Shown: positions 55,986-64,000 of the stretch, piece by piece
Numbering within the stretch: position 1 is the stretch's first letter
How the letters are laid out: every line of letters starts with the position of its first letter
The notes under the pieces: generated by a model
Databases searched by the model: none
What the model was told of the DNA's origin: nothing
Seen by the model: the letters and a program-made list of their open reading frames with translations, nothing else
Position numbers and translations under genes: made by a program
Source of the DNA: Microbulbifer litoralis
GTDB lineage: Bacteria; Pseudomonadota; Gammaproteobacteria; Pseudomonadales; Cellvibrionaceae
Assembly: GCF_023634065.1 (NCBI RefSeq)
Contig: NZ_JALKCV010000006.1
Location: forward strand, 186,001-250,000
Length of the DNA: 64,000 nucleotides
Direction of reading: 5' to 3'

Positions 55986-56866
55986 TGCGTAACTTTATAA
56001 AATACTCATCACTGGAATTTCGCAAACATAAGGGGTTGTGTATTCCCCGTGGCCCCTCTTTTTCGAACACCCAGAAGATCAGAGCCAATCTACTCGGGAA
56101 CACCTTGGAGTTCCGTGCCCCAAAACACGCACCAGTATCCACGGAGAGTATCGAGGAAAAAAAACTTAGCCCCTCGGTTTATGATCTCGAAGGGCGCCAT
56201 CCCAGCAATAGCTCCATGCCAAGCCAAAGCTGGAAGTCAGCAGATATATTCCATCGCAGCTGGGCCTTTTACGGCCCCTGGTTTACCGGTCATATGGGTA
56301 CTGCGATATGCCATATTAAAGGGCTGTCCTTGTCTCAACCAAATACCCAATTCAACTTTCTACACCCGAAAGGGTTTGAATCAGCCATCCTGGGCTTTAT
56401 TACTGCCGATTGGGGGCACTACCTATATGACATAGGACTCCCTTATTTCCAAGCCCCCCTCGACTGGACCCCCTTTAATAAACTCCCTGTACCGGCAGTA
56501 AGCTTGCTCGTAGAATCCACTAGGGTTGCCACCTATAGAAGAAAATACATATTCTTCCCAATATCGCGCGATAACATAGTTTGCATCATTTTCCCTTATC
56601 GACAGCATTGCTCCGGCTCACAGGAAGAAATAGACAAGAAGATCAGCCCCAAACCCATGCAGGATCTGATCGACAACATTATCGGCAGCATTCGACTCAC
56701 CCTGTCCCCGGAAACCCAAAGCGCCGTTGATGAGGTCAAAAAAACCTGTCCAGACCTCTCTGTTTCCCCCGACTGCGCACCACTGAAATGGCCGGCCCAT
56801 GTCGACAAGGACGGGATCACCATCGTCGATTACGACGAGAATCTCTATCTCGAAACGTGCGGTTGA
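55985..56866 (+). CDS. unknown protein coupled to the preceding gene (possible partner or immunity protein)
   Basis: A 293-residue protein of no family I recognise. It lacks a signal peptide and clear membrane helices; a mildly hydrophobic Trp/Phe/Tyr-rich segment spans about 90-150 (SWAFYGPWFTGHMGTA, FITADWGHYLYDIGLPYF). DNA is AT-rich relative to the core genome, and rare codons such as ATA and AGA are frequent. The ATG shares a base with the stop of the upstream gene, so the proteins are made together. The association suggests effector and cognate partner; the direction of that relation is unknown. Confidence 0.55.
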   Translation: MRNFIKYSSLEFRKHKGLCIPRGPSFSNTQKIRANLLGNTLEFRAPKHAPVSTESIEEKKLSPSVYDLEGRHPSNSSMPSQSWKSADIFHRSWAFYGPWFTGHMGTAICHIKGLSLSQPNTQFNFLHPKGFESAILGFITADWGHYLYDIGLPYFQAPLDWTPFNKLPVPAVSLLVESTRVATYRRKYIFFPISRDNIVCIIFPYRQHCSGSQEEIDKKISPKPMQDLIDNIIGSIRLTLSPETQSAVDEVKKTCPDLSVSPDCAPLKWPAHVDKDGITIVDYDENLYLETCG

Positions 56867-56880
56867 GAACGGGGCAGAAT

Positions 56881-56962
56881 CGGTGCGCGCGGCGCACCCT
56901 ACGATCCCAGGCCCCTCAGGTGGAAAACCTTTTTAGGATGGGCAAAACGAAGCGTGCCCATC
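56881..56962. repeat. REP-like elements of families A and D side by side
   Basis: A family A palindrome (56881-56902) is followed by a family D element (56935-56962). They mark the boundary between the AT-rich pair and the ppc region. Confidence 0.72.
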
Positions 56963-56994
56963 AGCGGTCACTGACGGGCACACCTCGGAAGGAA

Positions 56995-57016
56995 GCGGCG
57001 AACGCGGGTTCGCCGC
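56995..57016 (-). terminator. hairpin terminator after ppc
   Basis: GCGGCGAA and TTCGCCGC form an 8-bp stem with a 6-nt loop directly after the ppc stop codon. The T-run is weak. Confidence 0.6.
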
Positions 57017-57017
57017 A

Positions 57018-59690
57018 TTAACCGGTATTGCGCATCCCCGCCGCAATGCCGGCGATGGTGACCATTAGCGCGCTCTCCAGTTCCGGGTCCTCTTCGCGGT
57101 TGCGCAGGCGCGCCATCAGCTCTGCCTGCAGCAGGTGCAGTGGATCCGTGTAGGGATCGCGTACGCGGATGGACCAGCGCATTACCGGATTGTTGTCCAG
57201 CAGGCTGTCGCGCCCGGTCAGACGGTACAGCGCCGACACGGTGGCGGCCAGGCGTTCACGCAGTTCGCGGCCGAGCCGGATCTGCTCGGCGTCGTCGGTC
57301 AGGCGCTCCTCGTACCAGGCGGCGACGCGGGTGTCGGATTTGGCCAACACCATCTCCAGCATATCCACCGCGCCCTGGAAGAAGGGCCACTGCTCGTTCA
57401 TCGCGTGCAGGATCTCGGTTTCCTCGCGGCTTTCCAGAGCGCTCTCCAGCGCCGCGCCGGATCCCAGCCAGGCGGGCAGCATCAGGCGGATCTGGGTCCA
57501 GGCGAAGACCCAGGGAATAGCGCGCAGGGTTTCCACGCCGCCACCGGGCTTGCGCCGTGCCGGCCGACTGCCGAGCGCCAGGCGACTGAGCTCGGTCTCC
57601 GGCGTCACGGTGCGCAGGTAGGCCACCAGTGCCGGATCGTCGCGCACCACCTGGCGGTAGGCATCCACGGAGACTCGCGTAAGCCGGTCCATCTCCTCGC
57701 GCCATTCGGGTTGCGGCTCAGCCGGCGGCATCAACGTGGCTTCCAGCGTGGCGGCCACATACTGCTCCAGGTTGTAGGCGGCCACCGACGGGCGGCCGTA
57801 TTTGAAGCGGATCATCTCGCCCTGCTCGGTCACGCGGATACGGCCGGCCACAGAGCCCGGCGGCTGGGACAGCAGCGCCATGCGGGTGGGCGAGCCGCCG
57901 CGGGAGATGGAACCGCCGCGGCCGTGGAACAGTGTCAGCGGAATCCCGTGTTCGCGGAAGATCTCGGTGAGCCTCTCCTGCGAGCGGAACTGGGCCCAGG
58001 CGGCACCCAGGAAGCCGGCGTCCTTGGCGGAATCCGAGTAGCCGATCATCACTTCCTGGCCGGCGCCGACACGCTGCTTGTACAGCGGGATCTCCATCAG
58101 CGCGCTCATGGTGTCGGCGGCGTTGTTGAGATCGTCCAGCGTTTCGAACAGCGGCACCACACGCATCGGCTCGCGCACACCGGCGATCTTCTGCAGCAGC
58201 ATCACGGCCAGCACATCGGAGGAAGTCCTGGCCATGGAGATAACATAGGCGCCCAGGCCTTCCGGCCCCTGCTCGGCAATCACCCGGCAGGTATCCAGCA
58301 CCTCGCGCACCTCGCCACTGCAAAGGTCGCTACAGTAGAAGGCCTCGTCCACCAGCGGCCGGCGACTCTCCAGTTCGGCCAGCAGGAATTGCTGTTTCTG
58401 ATGCTCGTCCCACTCCGCGTAGCTGCCAAGCTCCAGGTAGCGGGTGATGGCGTCCAGCGCGTCGGTATGGCGAGTGGATTCCTGGCGGATATCGAGGCAC
58501 AGCAGCGTGATGCCGAAGCAGTTGAGGCGACGCAGCGTATCCTTGAGCTGGCCGTCCGCAATGGCGGAAAGGCCCACCGAGCGCAACGAGCGGTCGATCA
58601 GGCTCAGCGCTTCCAGCAACTGGCTGCTGCTGGTGTAACCCTCCCCTTCCGGCTCCTTGCGGCCCGCCACACGGGCTTCCATACGCGCGCGGGTAATACG
58701 CAGGCGATCGCGCACCCGGCGCAGCACCAACCGGTAGGGCTCGTGGCTGGGGCCGGTGTGCTCCAGCAGTTCGTCGCTGGCGCGGTGCATGGACAGGTCC
58801 GCGAGCAGGTTTTCCACATCGCGCAGGTAGAGGTCGGCGGCCATCCAGCGGGCCAGTAGCAGCACCTGGCGGGTCACGGCGGCTGTGACATTGGGGTTGC
58901 CGTCGCGGTCGCCACCCATCCAGGAGGCGAAGCGGATCGGCACCCAGTCCGCGGGCAGCGCATCCAGGCCGGCCAACTCCAGCTCGGCCTCAATCTCGCG
59001 CATGCCCTGGGGCACGGCCTGCCACAGGGACTGCTCGATGGTGGCAAAGCCCCACTTGGCCTCGTCCACCGGCGTGGGCCGCTCGCGGCGGATTTCGTCG
59101 GTACTCCAAGCGGACAGTATCTGCTCTCGCAGGTGGCGGCGCAGCTTCTGCTGCTCCTCCTCCGTCAGGTCCGGACGGTCCATATCGGTGAGCAGGTCGG
59201 CAATCTGGTCGTACTTGCGGATCAGGGTGCGGCGGGTCACCTCGGTGGGGTGGGCCGTGAGTACCAGCTCAACCGACAGGTCCCGCAGAACCGACATGAC
59301 CCGGTCCTGGCCGACACCGGCTTTTTTCAACTCCGCCAGCACCTGGCGCAACCCCTGGTCGGTATCCGGATCGCCGGGGAAGCGCTGGTGATGCCGATGC
59401 AGACGCTCGCGATGACGCTGCTCCGCAATATTGGCCAGATTGAGAAACTGGCTGAACGCGCGCGCGACTTCCAGAAGAGTTTCATCATCCAAAGGATCGA
59501 GCAGTTCGCGCAGGCGACTGACTTCCATCTCCCCCTGGCCGCGGCTCTCCACCGCGGCTTGGCGAATGGTTTCAACGGTATCGAATAACGGCTCACCGGC
59601 CTGCTCGCGCAGTACCGCGCCGAGCTCCTCGCCTAACAGGCGGACATCTTCTCTTAGTGGGGCGTTTTGGTCCTGATTCACCAATTTCAT
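57018..59690 (-). CDS. ppc: phosphoenolpyruvate carboxylase
   Basis: The 890-residue enzyme makes oxaloacetate from PEP and bicarbonate to refill the TCA cycle. The catalytic His is in VLTAHPTEVTRRTL, and the Gly-rich loop and PEP-binding site lie in FHGRGGSISRGGSPT. VTEQGEMIRFKYG and the C-terminal MRNTG are as in the family. The annotated ATG lies only 1 nt after GGAG; a TTG two codons later has better spacing and may be the true start. Confidence 0.96.
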   Translation of the reverse strand: MKLVNQDQNAPLREDVRLLGEELGAVLREQAGEPLFDTVETIRQAAVESRGQGEMEVSRLRELLDPLDDETLLEVARAFSQFLNLANIAEQRHRERLHRHHQRFPGDPDTDQGLRQVLAELKKAGVGQDRVMSVLRDLSVELVLTAHPTEVTRRTLIRKYDQIADLLTDMDRPDLTEEEQQKLRRHLREQILSAWSTDEIRRERPTPVDEAKWGFATIEQSLWQAVPQGMREIEAELELAGLDALPADWVPIRFASWMGGDRDGNPNVTAAVTRQVLLLARWMAADLYLRDVENLLADLSMHRASDELLEHTGPSHEPYRLVLRRVRDRLRITRARMEARVAGRKEPEGEGYTSSSQLLEALSLIDRSLRSVGLSAIADGQLKDTLRRLNCFGITLLCLDIRQESTRHTDALDAITRYLELGSYAEWDEHQKQQFLLAELESRRPLVDEAFYCSDLCSGEVREVLDTCRVIAEQGPEGLGAYVISMARTSSDVLAVMLLQKIAGVREPMRVVPLFETLDDLNNAADTMSALMEIPLYKQRVGAGQEVMIGYSDSAKDAGFLGAAWAQFRSQERLTEIFREHGIPLTLFHGRGGSISRGGSPTRMALLSQPPGSVAGRIRVTEQGEMIRFKYGRPSVAAYNLEQYVAATLEATLMPPAEPQPEWREEMDRLTRVSVDAYRQVVRDDPALVAYLRTVTPETELSRLALGSRPARRKPGGGVETLRAIPWVFAWTQIRLMLPAWLGSGAALESALESREETEILHAMNEQWPFFQGAVDMLEMVLAKSDTRVAAWYEERLTDDAEQIRLGRELRERLAATVSALYRLTGRDSLLDNNPVMRWSIRVRDPYTDPLHLLQAELMARLRNREEDPELESALMVTIAGIAAGMRNTG

Positions 59691-60397
59691 TCTCCGTGAC
59701 GGGACGAACCGGCTATGTTCGCATATTTTCAGAGCGAAGAAAGTCCCTTGATTGTGGATTTTTCCGGGAATTTACTTTCAATTGCAACCTTTTTCGATAC
59801 AGATTGCGTCTTTTCAATTTTGACAAGCCGATGCTTTTGCCACCGTGCGACACAGAAGCAACGGCAGTTTTTTTGCACTTTAAAGAACGCACTTCACCTC
59901 TCACAACCAAAGCCGAATACTTTCTTTAGGTGGAGCTCCACCAAATAAAAAAACCATATTAGGCAGCAGATTATTGACCAGACAGCGGAGCTATCAGCTT
60001 TTTAAATAACTCTCTTTGATCTGGATAGACAAGCCTACGAGAGCTTTCAGCCGCTTTATATAAAAATGCGATTCAGTTCTCCGATTCAGACCTGTGGAGT
60101 AGATGCAGCTTATCTATTTTCGTTAGAATTCGACGGGCAGTACCGACAGCGCAACAGGAAAAATTCAAGGGATTGTGAGCGCCGGTAAAGCGAACTACTC
60201 TCCCGACTCTCCTTCAAAACCGGGCATTTGCATTTGGCAGGTTCTTTCCGACTGAACCTTCTCAGACTACAAGCACAGCAACATCACAGACCCACATTAC
60301 CCAATAAAAATCGAACAAATGGTGGCGGACCCCAGTCAATACCGATGCGACAACATTATCGAAGGGAACCTACACAGTCAGTTCAAAAGGAGCAGCA
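59691..60397. other. 707-nt AT-rich spacer; right part duplicated at 63.4 kb
   Basis: No gene is visible. A perfect 14-bp palindrome (GGTGGAGCTCCACC) lies at 59929-59942, followed by A-rich sequence. From about 60009 to the next start codon the sequence is clearly related to 63386-63770: both start TCTTTGATCTGGATAGAC and end in an identical stretch of about 40 nt before the ATG. Conserved blocks such as CAATAAAAATCGA suggest a promoter or leader kept after duplication. Confidence 0.7.
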
Positions 60398-62230
60398 ATG
60401 ACTACAGATATTGAAACAGCCGGACTCCGGCTCGCAAAACTGGGTGGCAAATTGCCGGTTTTATTACTGAGCGCATTCCTCGTGGCCTGTGGGGGCGGCG
60501 GAGGTGGTGGGGGAGACAATGGAGGCGGTAGCTCCAGCAGTAGTAGCTCCAGTAGCAGCAGCTCGAGCAGTAGTAGTTCCAGCACCAGCAGCTCGGGCGG
60601 CGGGGAAACGGCGCCGGATCAGCCCACGCTGACCATGCAGCCCCAGGCCACCAAGACCTTCCAGTTCAACTGGGAGCCGGTGAGCGGTGCGAGCGAGTAC
60701 CGATTGCTGGAGAATCCGGACGGCGTGTCCGGCTACGAACAGGTTGCCACTATTGATGGCGAGACCAGCGAGTATGGGCTGGTGGTATTCCTGCCGAAGC
60801 GGATCAACGCCAGATATATGCTGCAGGCGTGCAACAGCGCGGGATGCAGCGATGGCTCGGAAGCGGTCAGCGTAACCGCCGCAGAATTGACCCCCGCTAT
60901 CGGCTACCTGAAAGCCGCCACCCCAACTGAGCGCGATATCTTTGGGGACGCAGTTGCCCTGTCTGCCGATGGCAGCACCCTCGCCATTCGAGCGCTAGGA
61001 GACGCAGGAGGCGATAGCAGTATGCGGAACCTTGGCACCGTATATGTTTTTACTCAGAATCAGGGCAGCTGGCAGCAGCAGGCCTCCCTGCAGGCTCCCG
61101 ATGCAGATACGGGGGACCAATTTGGGGTAAGCGTTTCCCTGTCCGCCAACGGCAACACCCTGGCGGTAGGAGCCAACGGGGAGAGTAGCGGCAGTATCGC
61201 TACCCCACCCGACAACAGTGTGGCTCATAGCGGCGCCGCCTATGTGTTCACCCGCACCGGCAACAGCTGGGGAGATCCAGCCTACCTCAAGGCCTCCAAT
61301 ATCGGGGAAGGCGACGCCTTTGGGTTGGCCGTCGCCCTGTCCAGCGACGGCCTGACCCTGGCGGTAGGCGCTGTGGACGAGGACGGCTCCATCACCGGCA
61401 CCGGCAGTGGAGGCGGCGACAATGACGACGCAGAGAATCTTGGCGCCGTGTATGTGTTTGCCCTTCAAGACGGTACATGGCAGCAACAGCAGTATTTAAA
61501 GCCTTCTACCTACGTCATCGGAGATAGTCGTTTTGGGGATAACCTTTCCTTTTCCATGGACGGCTCGACCCTGGCCGTCGGCATGCCCTTTGAGAGCGCA
61601 GCTAATCATGGCGGCGTATACGTATTCACCCGCAGCGGCGACGACACTTGGTACGAGGACGACTTCCTGAGAGCTCCCGCGCGGGATACTAATGATCTTT
61701 TTGGCGATCAAGTAGCCCTGTCGGGCGATGGCGATACACTGGCTATTGGCGCCTATAGGGACGATAGTGGAATCGCCGGGGACAATACGGATAACAGCGC
61801 CATCGATAGCGGCGCCGTGTATATATTCCGCAGGGAAAGTGGGAGCTGGAGCCAGAGGGACTTCCTGAAAGCCGATAATATCGAGGAGGGGGTTCAATTT
61901 AGCTACGGAGGCCTGGCGCTTTCAGAGGACGGTACCACCCTAGCAGTTGGGGGAGGCGACCACAGCAACGCGCAGGGCATTAACGGCAATCAACAGGACA
62001 ACAGCTCCGCTTGGAGTGGCGCCGCGTATATTTTCAAATATGTGGACAGCGGATGGCGGCAGCAATCCTACCTGAAGGCCCCCAATAGCGACGCAGGTGA
62101 CGAATTTGGTAACGGCGTGGCCCTTTCCGCCGATGGCAATGTTTTGGCGGTGGGAGCACCTTATGAGGACAGTGCCAGTGCGCAAACCGACAACAGTGTT
62201 GAAGAGGCGGGCGCCGTGTACCTGTACTAG
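60398..62230 (+). CDS. lipoprotein with poly-Ser linker, fibronectin-like domain and seven FG-GAP repeats
   Basis: A 610-residue surface lipoprotein. The lipobox is LVAC (Cys about 32), followed by Gly-rich and Ser-rich linkers (about 33-70). A fibronectin-like domain (about 75-165, TFQFNWEPVSGASEY) precedes seven repeats with FGxxVALSxDGxTLAVGA..GAVYVF, the FG-GAP pattern. Seven repeats suggest an integrin-type beta-propeller. AAAAGGAG precedes the ATG. A second gene with a nearly identical start begins at 63771. It probably acts in surface binding; the ligand is unknown. Confidence 0.85.
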   Translation: MTTDIETAGLRLAKLGGKLPVLLLSAFLVACGGGGGGGGDNGGGSSSSSSSSSSSSSSSSSSTSSSGGGETAPDQPTLTMQPQATKTFQFNWEPVSGASEYRLLENPDGVSGYEQVATIDGETSEYGLVVFLPKRINARYMLQACNSAGCSDGSEAVSVTAAELTPAIGYLKAATPTERDIFGDAVALSADGSTLAIRALGDAGGDSSMRNLGTVYVFTQNQGSWQQQASLQAPDADTGDQFGVSVSLSANGNTLAVGANGESSGSIATPPDNSVAHSGAAYVFTRTGNSWGDPAYLKASNIGEGDAFGLAVALSSDGLTLAVGAVDEDGSITGTGSGGGDNDDAENLGAVYVFALQDGTWQQQQYLKPSTYVIGDSRFGDNLSFSMDGSTLAVGMPFESAANHGGVYVFTRSGDDTWYEDDFLRAPARDTNDLFGDQVALSGDGDTLAIGAYRDDSGIAGDNTDNSAIDSGAVYIFRRESGSWSQRDFLKADNIEEGVQFSYGGLALSEDGTTLAVGGGDHSNAQGINGNQQDNSSAWSGAAYIFKYVDSGWRQQSYLKAPNSDAGDEFGNGVALSADGNVLAVGAPYEDSASAQTDNSVEEAGAVYLY

Positions 62231-62253
62231 TCGCGGATAACTATCCACAGAAG

Positions 62254-62280
62254 GCCGGCTTAAGAGAGCCGGCATTTTTA
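62254..62280 (+). terminator. intrinsic terminator after FG-GAP lipoprotein gene
   Basis: GCCGGCT-TAAGAG-AGCCGGC followed by ATTTTTAT. Confidence 0.88.
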
Positions 62281-62401
62281 TATCTGTTTTATATCTGTGC
62301 CCTTCCCCCTCGAGCATCCCCGATCGGCCTTTTTTGTGGCGGCGGAAACTATGGATTTATCATTGATCCATAGCGCCGCTTAATCTTCGTTTAGCCGCCG
62401 T

Positions 62402-63387
62402 TTAGCCCCCGACCTGCCCCGGCGCCAGCGCCGCCCGGCTGCGCTCCTGCGGGGACTGCTGTTCAGCCGACTCGGCACCATCCCCTTCCAGTTCGGCGGA
62501 TCTGCGCCGCTCGTCTTCGTCATCCGGCGCCCCGGCGGCACTCCCCACTGGCTGGAGTTCACCGCCGGTCAGCTGCATCTCCGGCGTATTTACCGCATCC
62601 ACACCGGTGCTGTAGGGGTTGACCGCATTGAAGATACCCGGGTCCACCTGGGCGAAGTCCTCCACCGCGTTCTGTACCGCCGATTTCAGCCCCTGGGCGG
62701 ACTGGGCACCGGCCACTGACTGCAGCCCTTCACCCTCGGCCAGGAAGTATGCGGGGGTCCTGACAAATTGCGGTTCATAGTAAATGACAGAGACCATCTC
62801 CACCGACTCCGTTACATCCATGAACAGCGGCAGGATCTCGCTGCCGATCAGCCCCCACTGCTGCGGGTTTCCGTCCCCGTCGACACCCAGTCCCAGCCGT
62901 ACTGAACCGGCGGTGAGGTGGGTATCGCCGTAGGTCCCTTCCACTGCGGTCAGAGCTCCAACGTTTGCGCTGTCCAGCGCAATACTGCCGCGGCCGGCGT
63001 TGATCTGGTCGATGATCAGATCGCCGTCTGCCAGTACCGAGATATCGATATCGGCACCGGAGGTCTGGATATCGAGCACATTCACGTCGCTGGTAACATC
63101 CACGTCACCGGCAACGATCAGGTCGGCGCGATTGGCCTGCAAAGCTCCACCGATGGTGTCGGTGGCGGCGCTGGTAATCGCAACGTTGCCGCTGCCGTCA
63201 TAGCCCAGGCGCGTGTTGTCGGCAAACAGGACACCGGCGCCGCTACCACCACTGACGAAATCAAAACCGAGGTCGGTTTCCAGGGCCAGGCTGTCGGTGT
63301 TGTTATCCAACCCTTCGAAGCCGGAAAACTGGAAATTGCCGACTTGCCTGCCGCTATCAAGGATCTGCCAGGTCTTGCCGGTCTTTG
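62402..63387 (-). pseudogene. 3' remnant of a large adhesin gene (filamentous haemagglutinin-like)
   Basis: The minus-strand frame encodes about 330 residues of repetitive beta-structure (FQFSGFEGLDNNTDSLALE, ITSAATDTIGGALQANRADL, DVDVTSDVNVLDIQTSGAD). A charged C-terminal tail follows. This is the style of the C-terminal part of a two-partner-secreted or FHA-like adhesin. There is no usable start: protein-like sequence begins at about 63387, exactly where the duplicated lipoprotein leader begins, and an in-frame stop follows at about 63417. I read it as a gene cut by a rearrangement; a TTG at 63310 is the only internal start candidate. Confidence 0.7.
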
Positions 63388-63770
63388 ATCTGGATAGACG
63401 AGCCTGCTCGAGCCTTCAGCCACTTCATATAAAAATGTGATTCAGCTCTCCGAATCCAACCCCCAGAGTAGATACAGCTTACCTATTTTCGTTAAAATCG
63501 GACCGACAGCACAATAGGGAAAATTCAAGAGCTGTGAGCGCCAGTAAAAGCGAAATATTCTCCCGATTCATCTCCAAACCCGGGCATTCGCATTTGCGCA
63601 AGATCTTTCCGCCTGAGCCTTCTCAGTCTAAAGGCACAGCAATATCACAGGCCCACCTTAATCAATAAAAATCGAGTAATTGCTAGCAACACATTTGGTG
63701 GAGCCCAATCAGTACCGATTCAACAACATTATCGAAGGGAACCTACACAGTCAGTTCAAAAGGAGCAGCA
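63386..63770 (+). repeat. second copy of the lipoprotein upstream region
   Basis: Related to 60009-60397 over its whole length, with scattered substitutions and small indels. The two copies are almost identical over the last 40-50 nt, including the ribosome-binding site AAAAGGAG. The left end coincides with the break in the adhesin remnant. Confidence 0.85.
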
Positions 63771-64000
63771 ATGACTACAGATATTGAAACAGCCGGGCCC
63801 CGGCTCGCAAAACTGGGTGGCAAATTGCCGGTTTTATTACTGAGCGCATTCCTCGTGGCCTGTGGGGGCGGCGGAGATGGTGGGGGAGACAATGGAGGCG
63901 GCAGCTCGAGCAGTAGCAGCTCCAGCAGCAGTAGCTCGAGCAGTAGTAGTAGCTCCAGCACCAGCAGCTCGGGCGGCGGGGAAACGGCGCCGGATCAACC
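63771..64000 (+). CDS. second FG-GAP-type lipoprotein (5' part only; runs off window)
   Basis: The first 76 codons are nearly identical to those of the 60398 gene: the same lipobox LVAC, Gly stretch and Ser linker, then GGGETAPDQ. Visible differences are Leu to Pro at about residue 11, Gly to Asp in the Gly stretch, and a slightly changed Ser-tract length. The rest lies outside the window. Confidence 0.85.
   Translation, partial: MTTDIETAGPRLAKLGGKLPVLLLSAFLVACGGGGDGGGDNGGGSSSSSSSSSSSSSSSSSSSTSSSGGGETAPDQ

Noticed and set aside
54143-57016. Integrase-type island with att site in the tRNA
   Set aside because: No integrase gene and no downstream copy of the tRNA 3' end could be found before ppc; only the location suggests an insertion hot spot.
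59713-59950. Short open frames in the ppc upstream spacer
   Set aside because: Both strands carry 60-90-codon frames with no protein character, no ribosome-binding site and AT-rich random composition.

Overview
The window is a GC-rich stretch (about 60-65 % GC by eye) of a gammaproteobacterial chromosome. The rpsF-rpsR-rplI-dnaB block, the rnr-rlmB pair, FimX-type pilus signalling and the EF-P beta-lysylation genes all fit that class. Poly-serine linker lipoproteins, carboxyspermidine polyamine synthesis and several palindromic intergenic repeat families suggest a marine Cellvibrionales-type organism such as Microbulbifer or a relative. That placement is inference; no rRNA is present.

Layout. 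1-3.8 kb: a FimX-like c-di-GMP protein (runs off the left edge) and a PilZ-like protein. 3.9-6.9 kb: the EF-P locus, epmB divergent from efp-epmA, with an 8-copy heptamer repeat between efp and epmA. 6.9-12.2 kb: a GNAT enzyme, cysE, srkA and an exported KatG. 12.4-14.3 kb: a TetR regulator and small membrane protein divergent from an SDR oxidoreductase, with inverted operator-like sites between. 14.4-17.5 kb: an unrecognised gene and a coupled ketosynthase III / haem-oxygenase-like di-iron oxidase pair. 17.6-24.8 kb: racemase, VOC protein, TonB receptor, DUF389 protein, deoxyinosine glycosylase, two GNATs, a 2-TM protein and a GFA protein.

24.9-31.4 kb: acs, a class II HDAC-like deacetylase, a CoA-transferase fused to a GNAT domain, panD and panC. 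This reads as an acetyl-CoA supply and acetylation-control neighbourhood. 31.8-39.1 kb: a polyamine cluster (arginine decarboxylase, carboxynorspermidine dehydrogenase and decarboxylase, agmatinase) bracketed by two secreted His-rich paralogues. 39.1-46.3 kb: Tat-exported dienelactone hydrolase, HAF-repeat lipoprotein, YcaQ/AlkZ-type glycosylase, dnaB, rplI, a DUF2232-like membrane protein, rpsR and rpsF. 46.5-49.8 kb: an ECF sigma / anti-sigma pair with a TPR-beta-barrel protein and an acidic secreted protein. 50.1-53.9 kb: rlmB and rnr.

The accessory part starts at two tandem tRNA-Leu(CAG) genes (54.1-54.5 kb). They are followed by a coupled pair of AT-richer unknown genes (54.7-56.9 kb) with features of a toxin and partner. 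After ppc comes a long AT-rich spacer, a seven-repeat FG-GAP lipoprotein, the 3' remnant of an adhesin gene, and a second copy of the lipoprotein's upstream region and start that runs off the right edge. The most noteworthy observations are the ketosynthase/di-iron oxidase pair, the coupled unknown pair beside the tRNAs, the lipoprotein duplication with its breakpoint in an adhesin, and the acs/deacetylase/GNAT-fusion neighbourhood.
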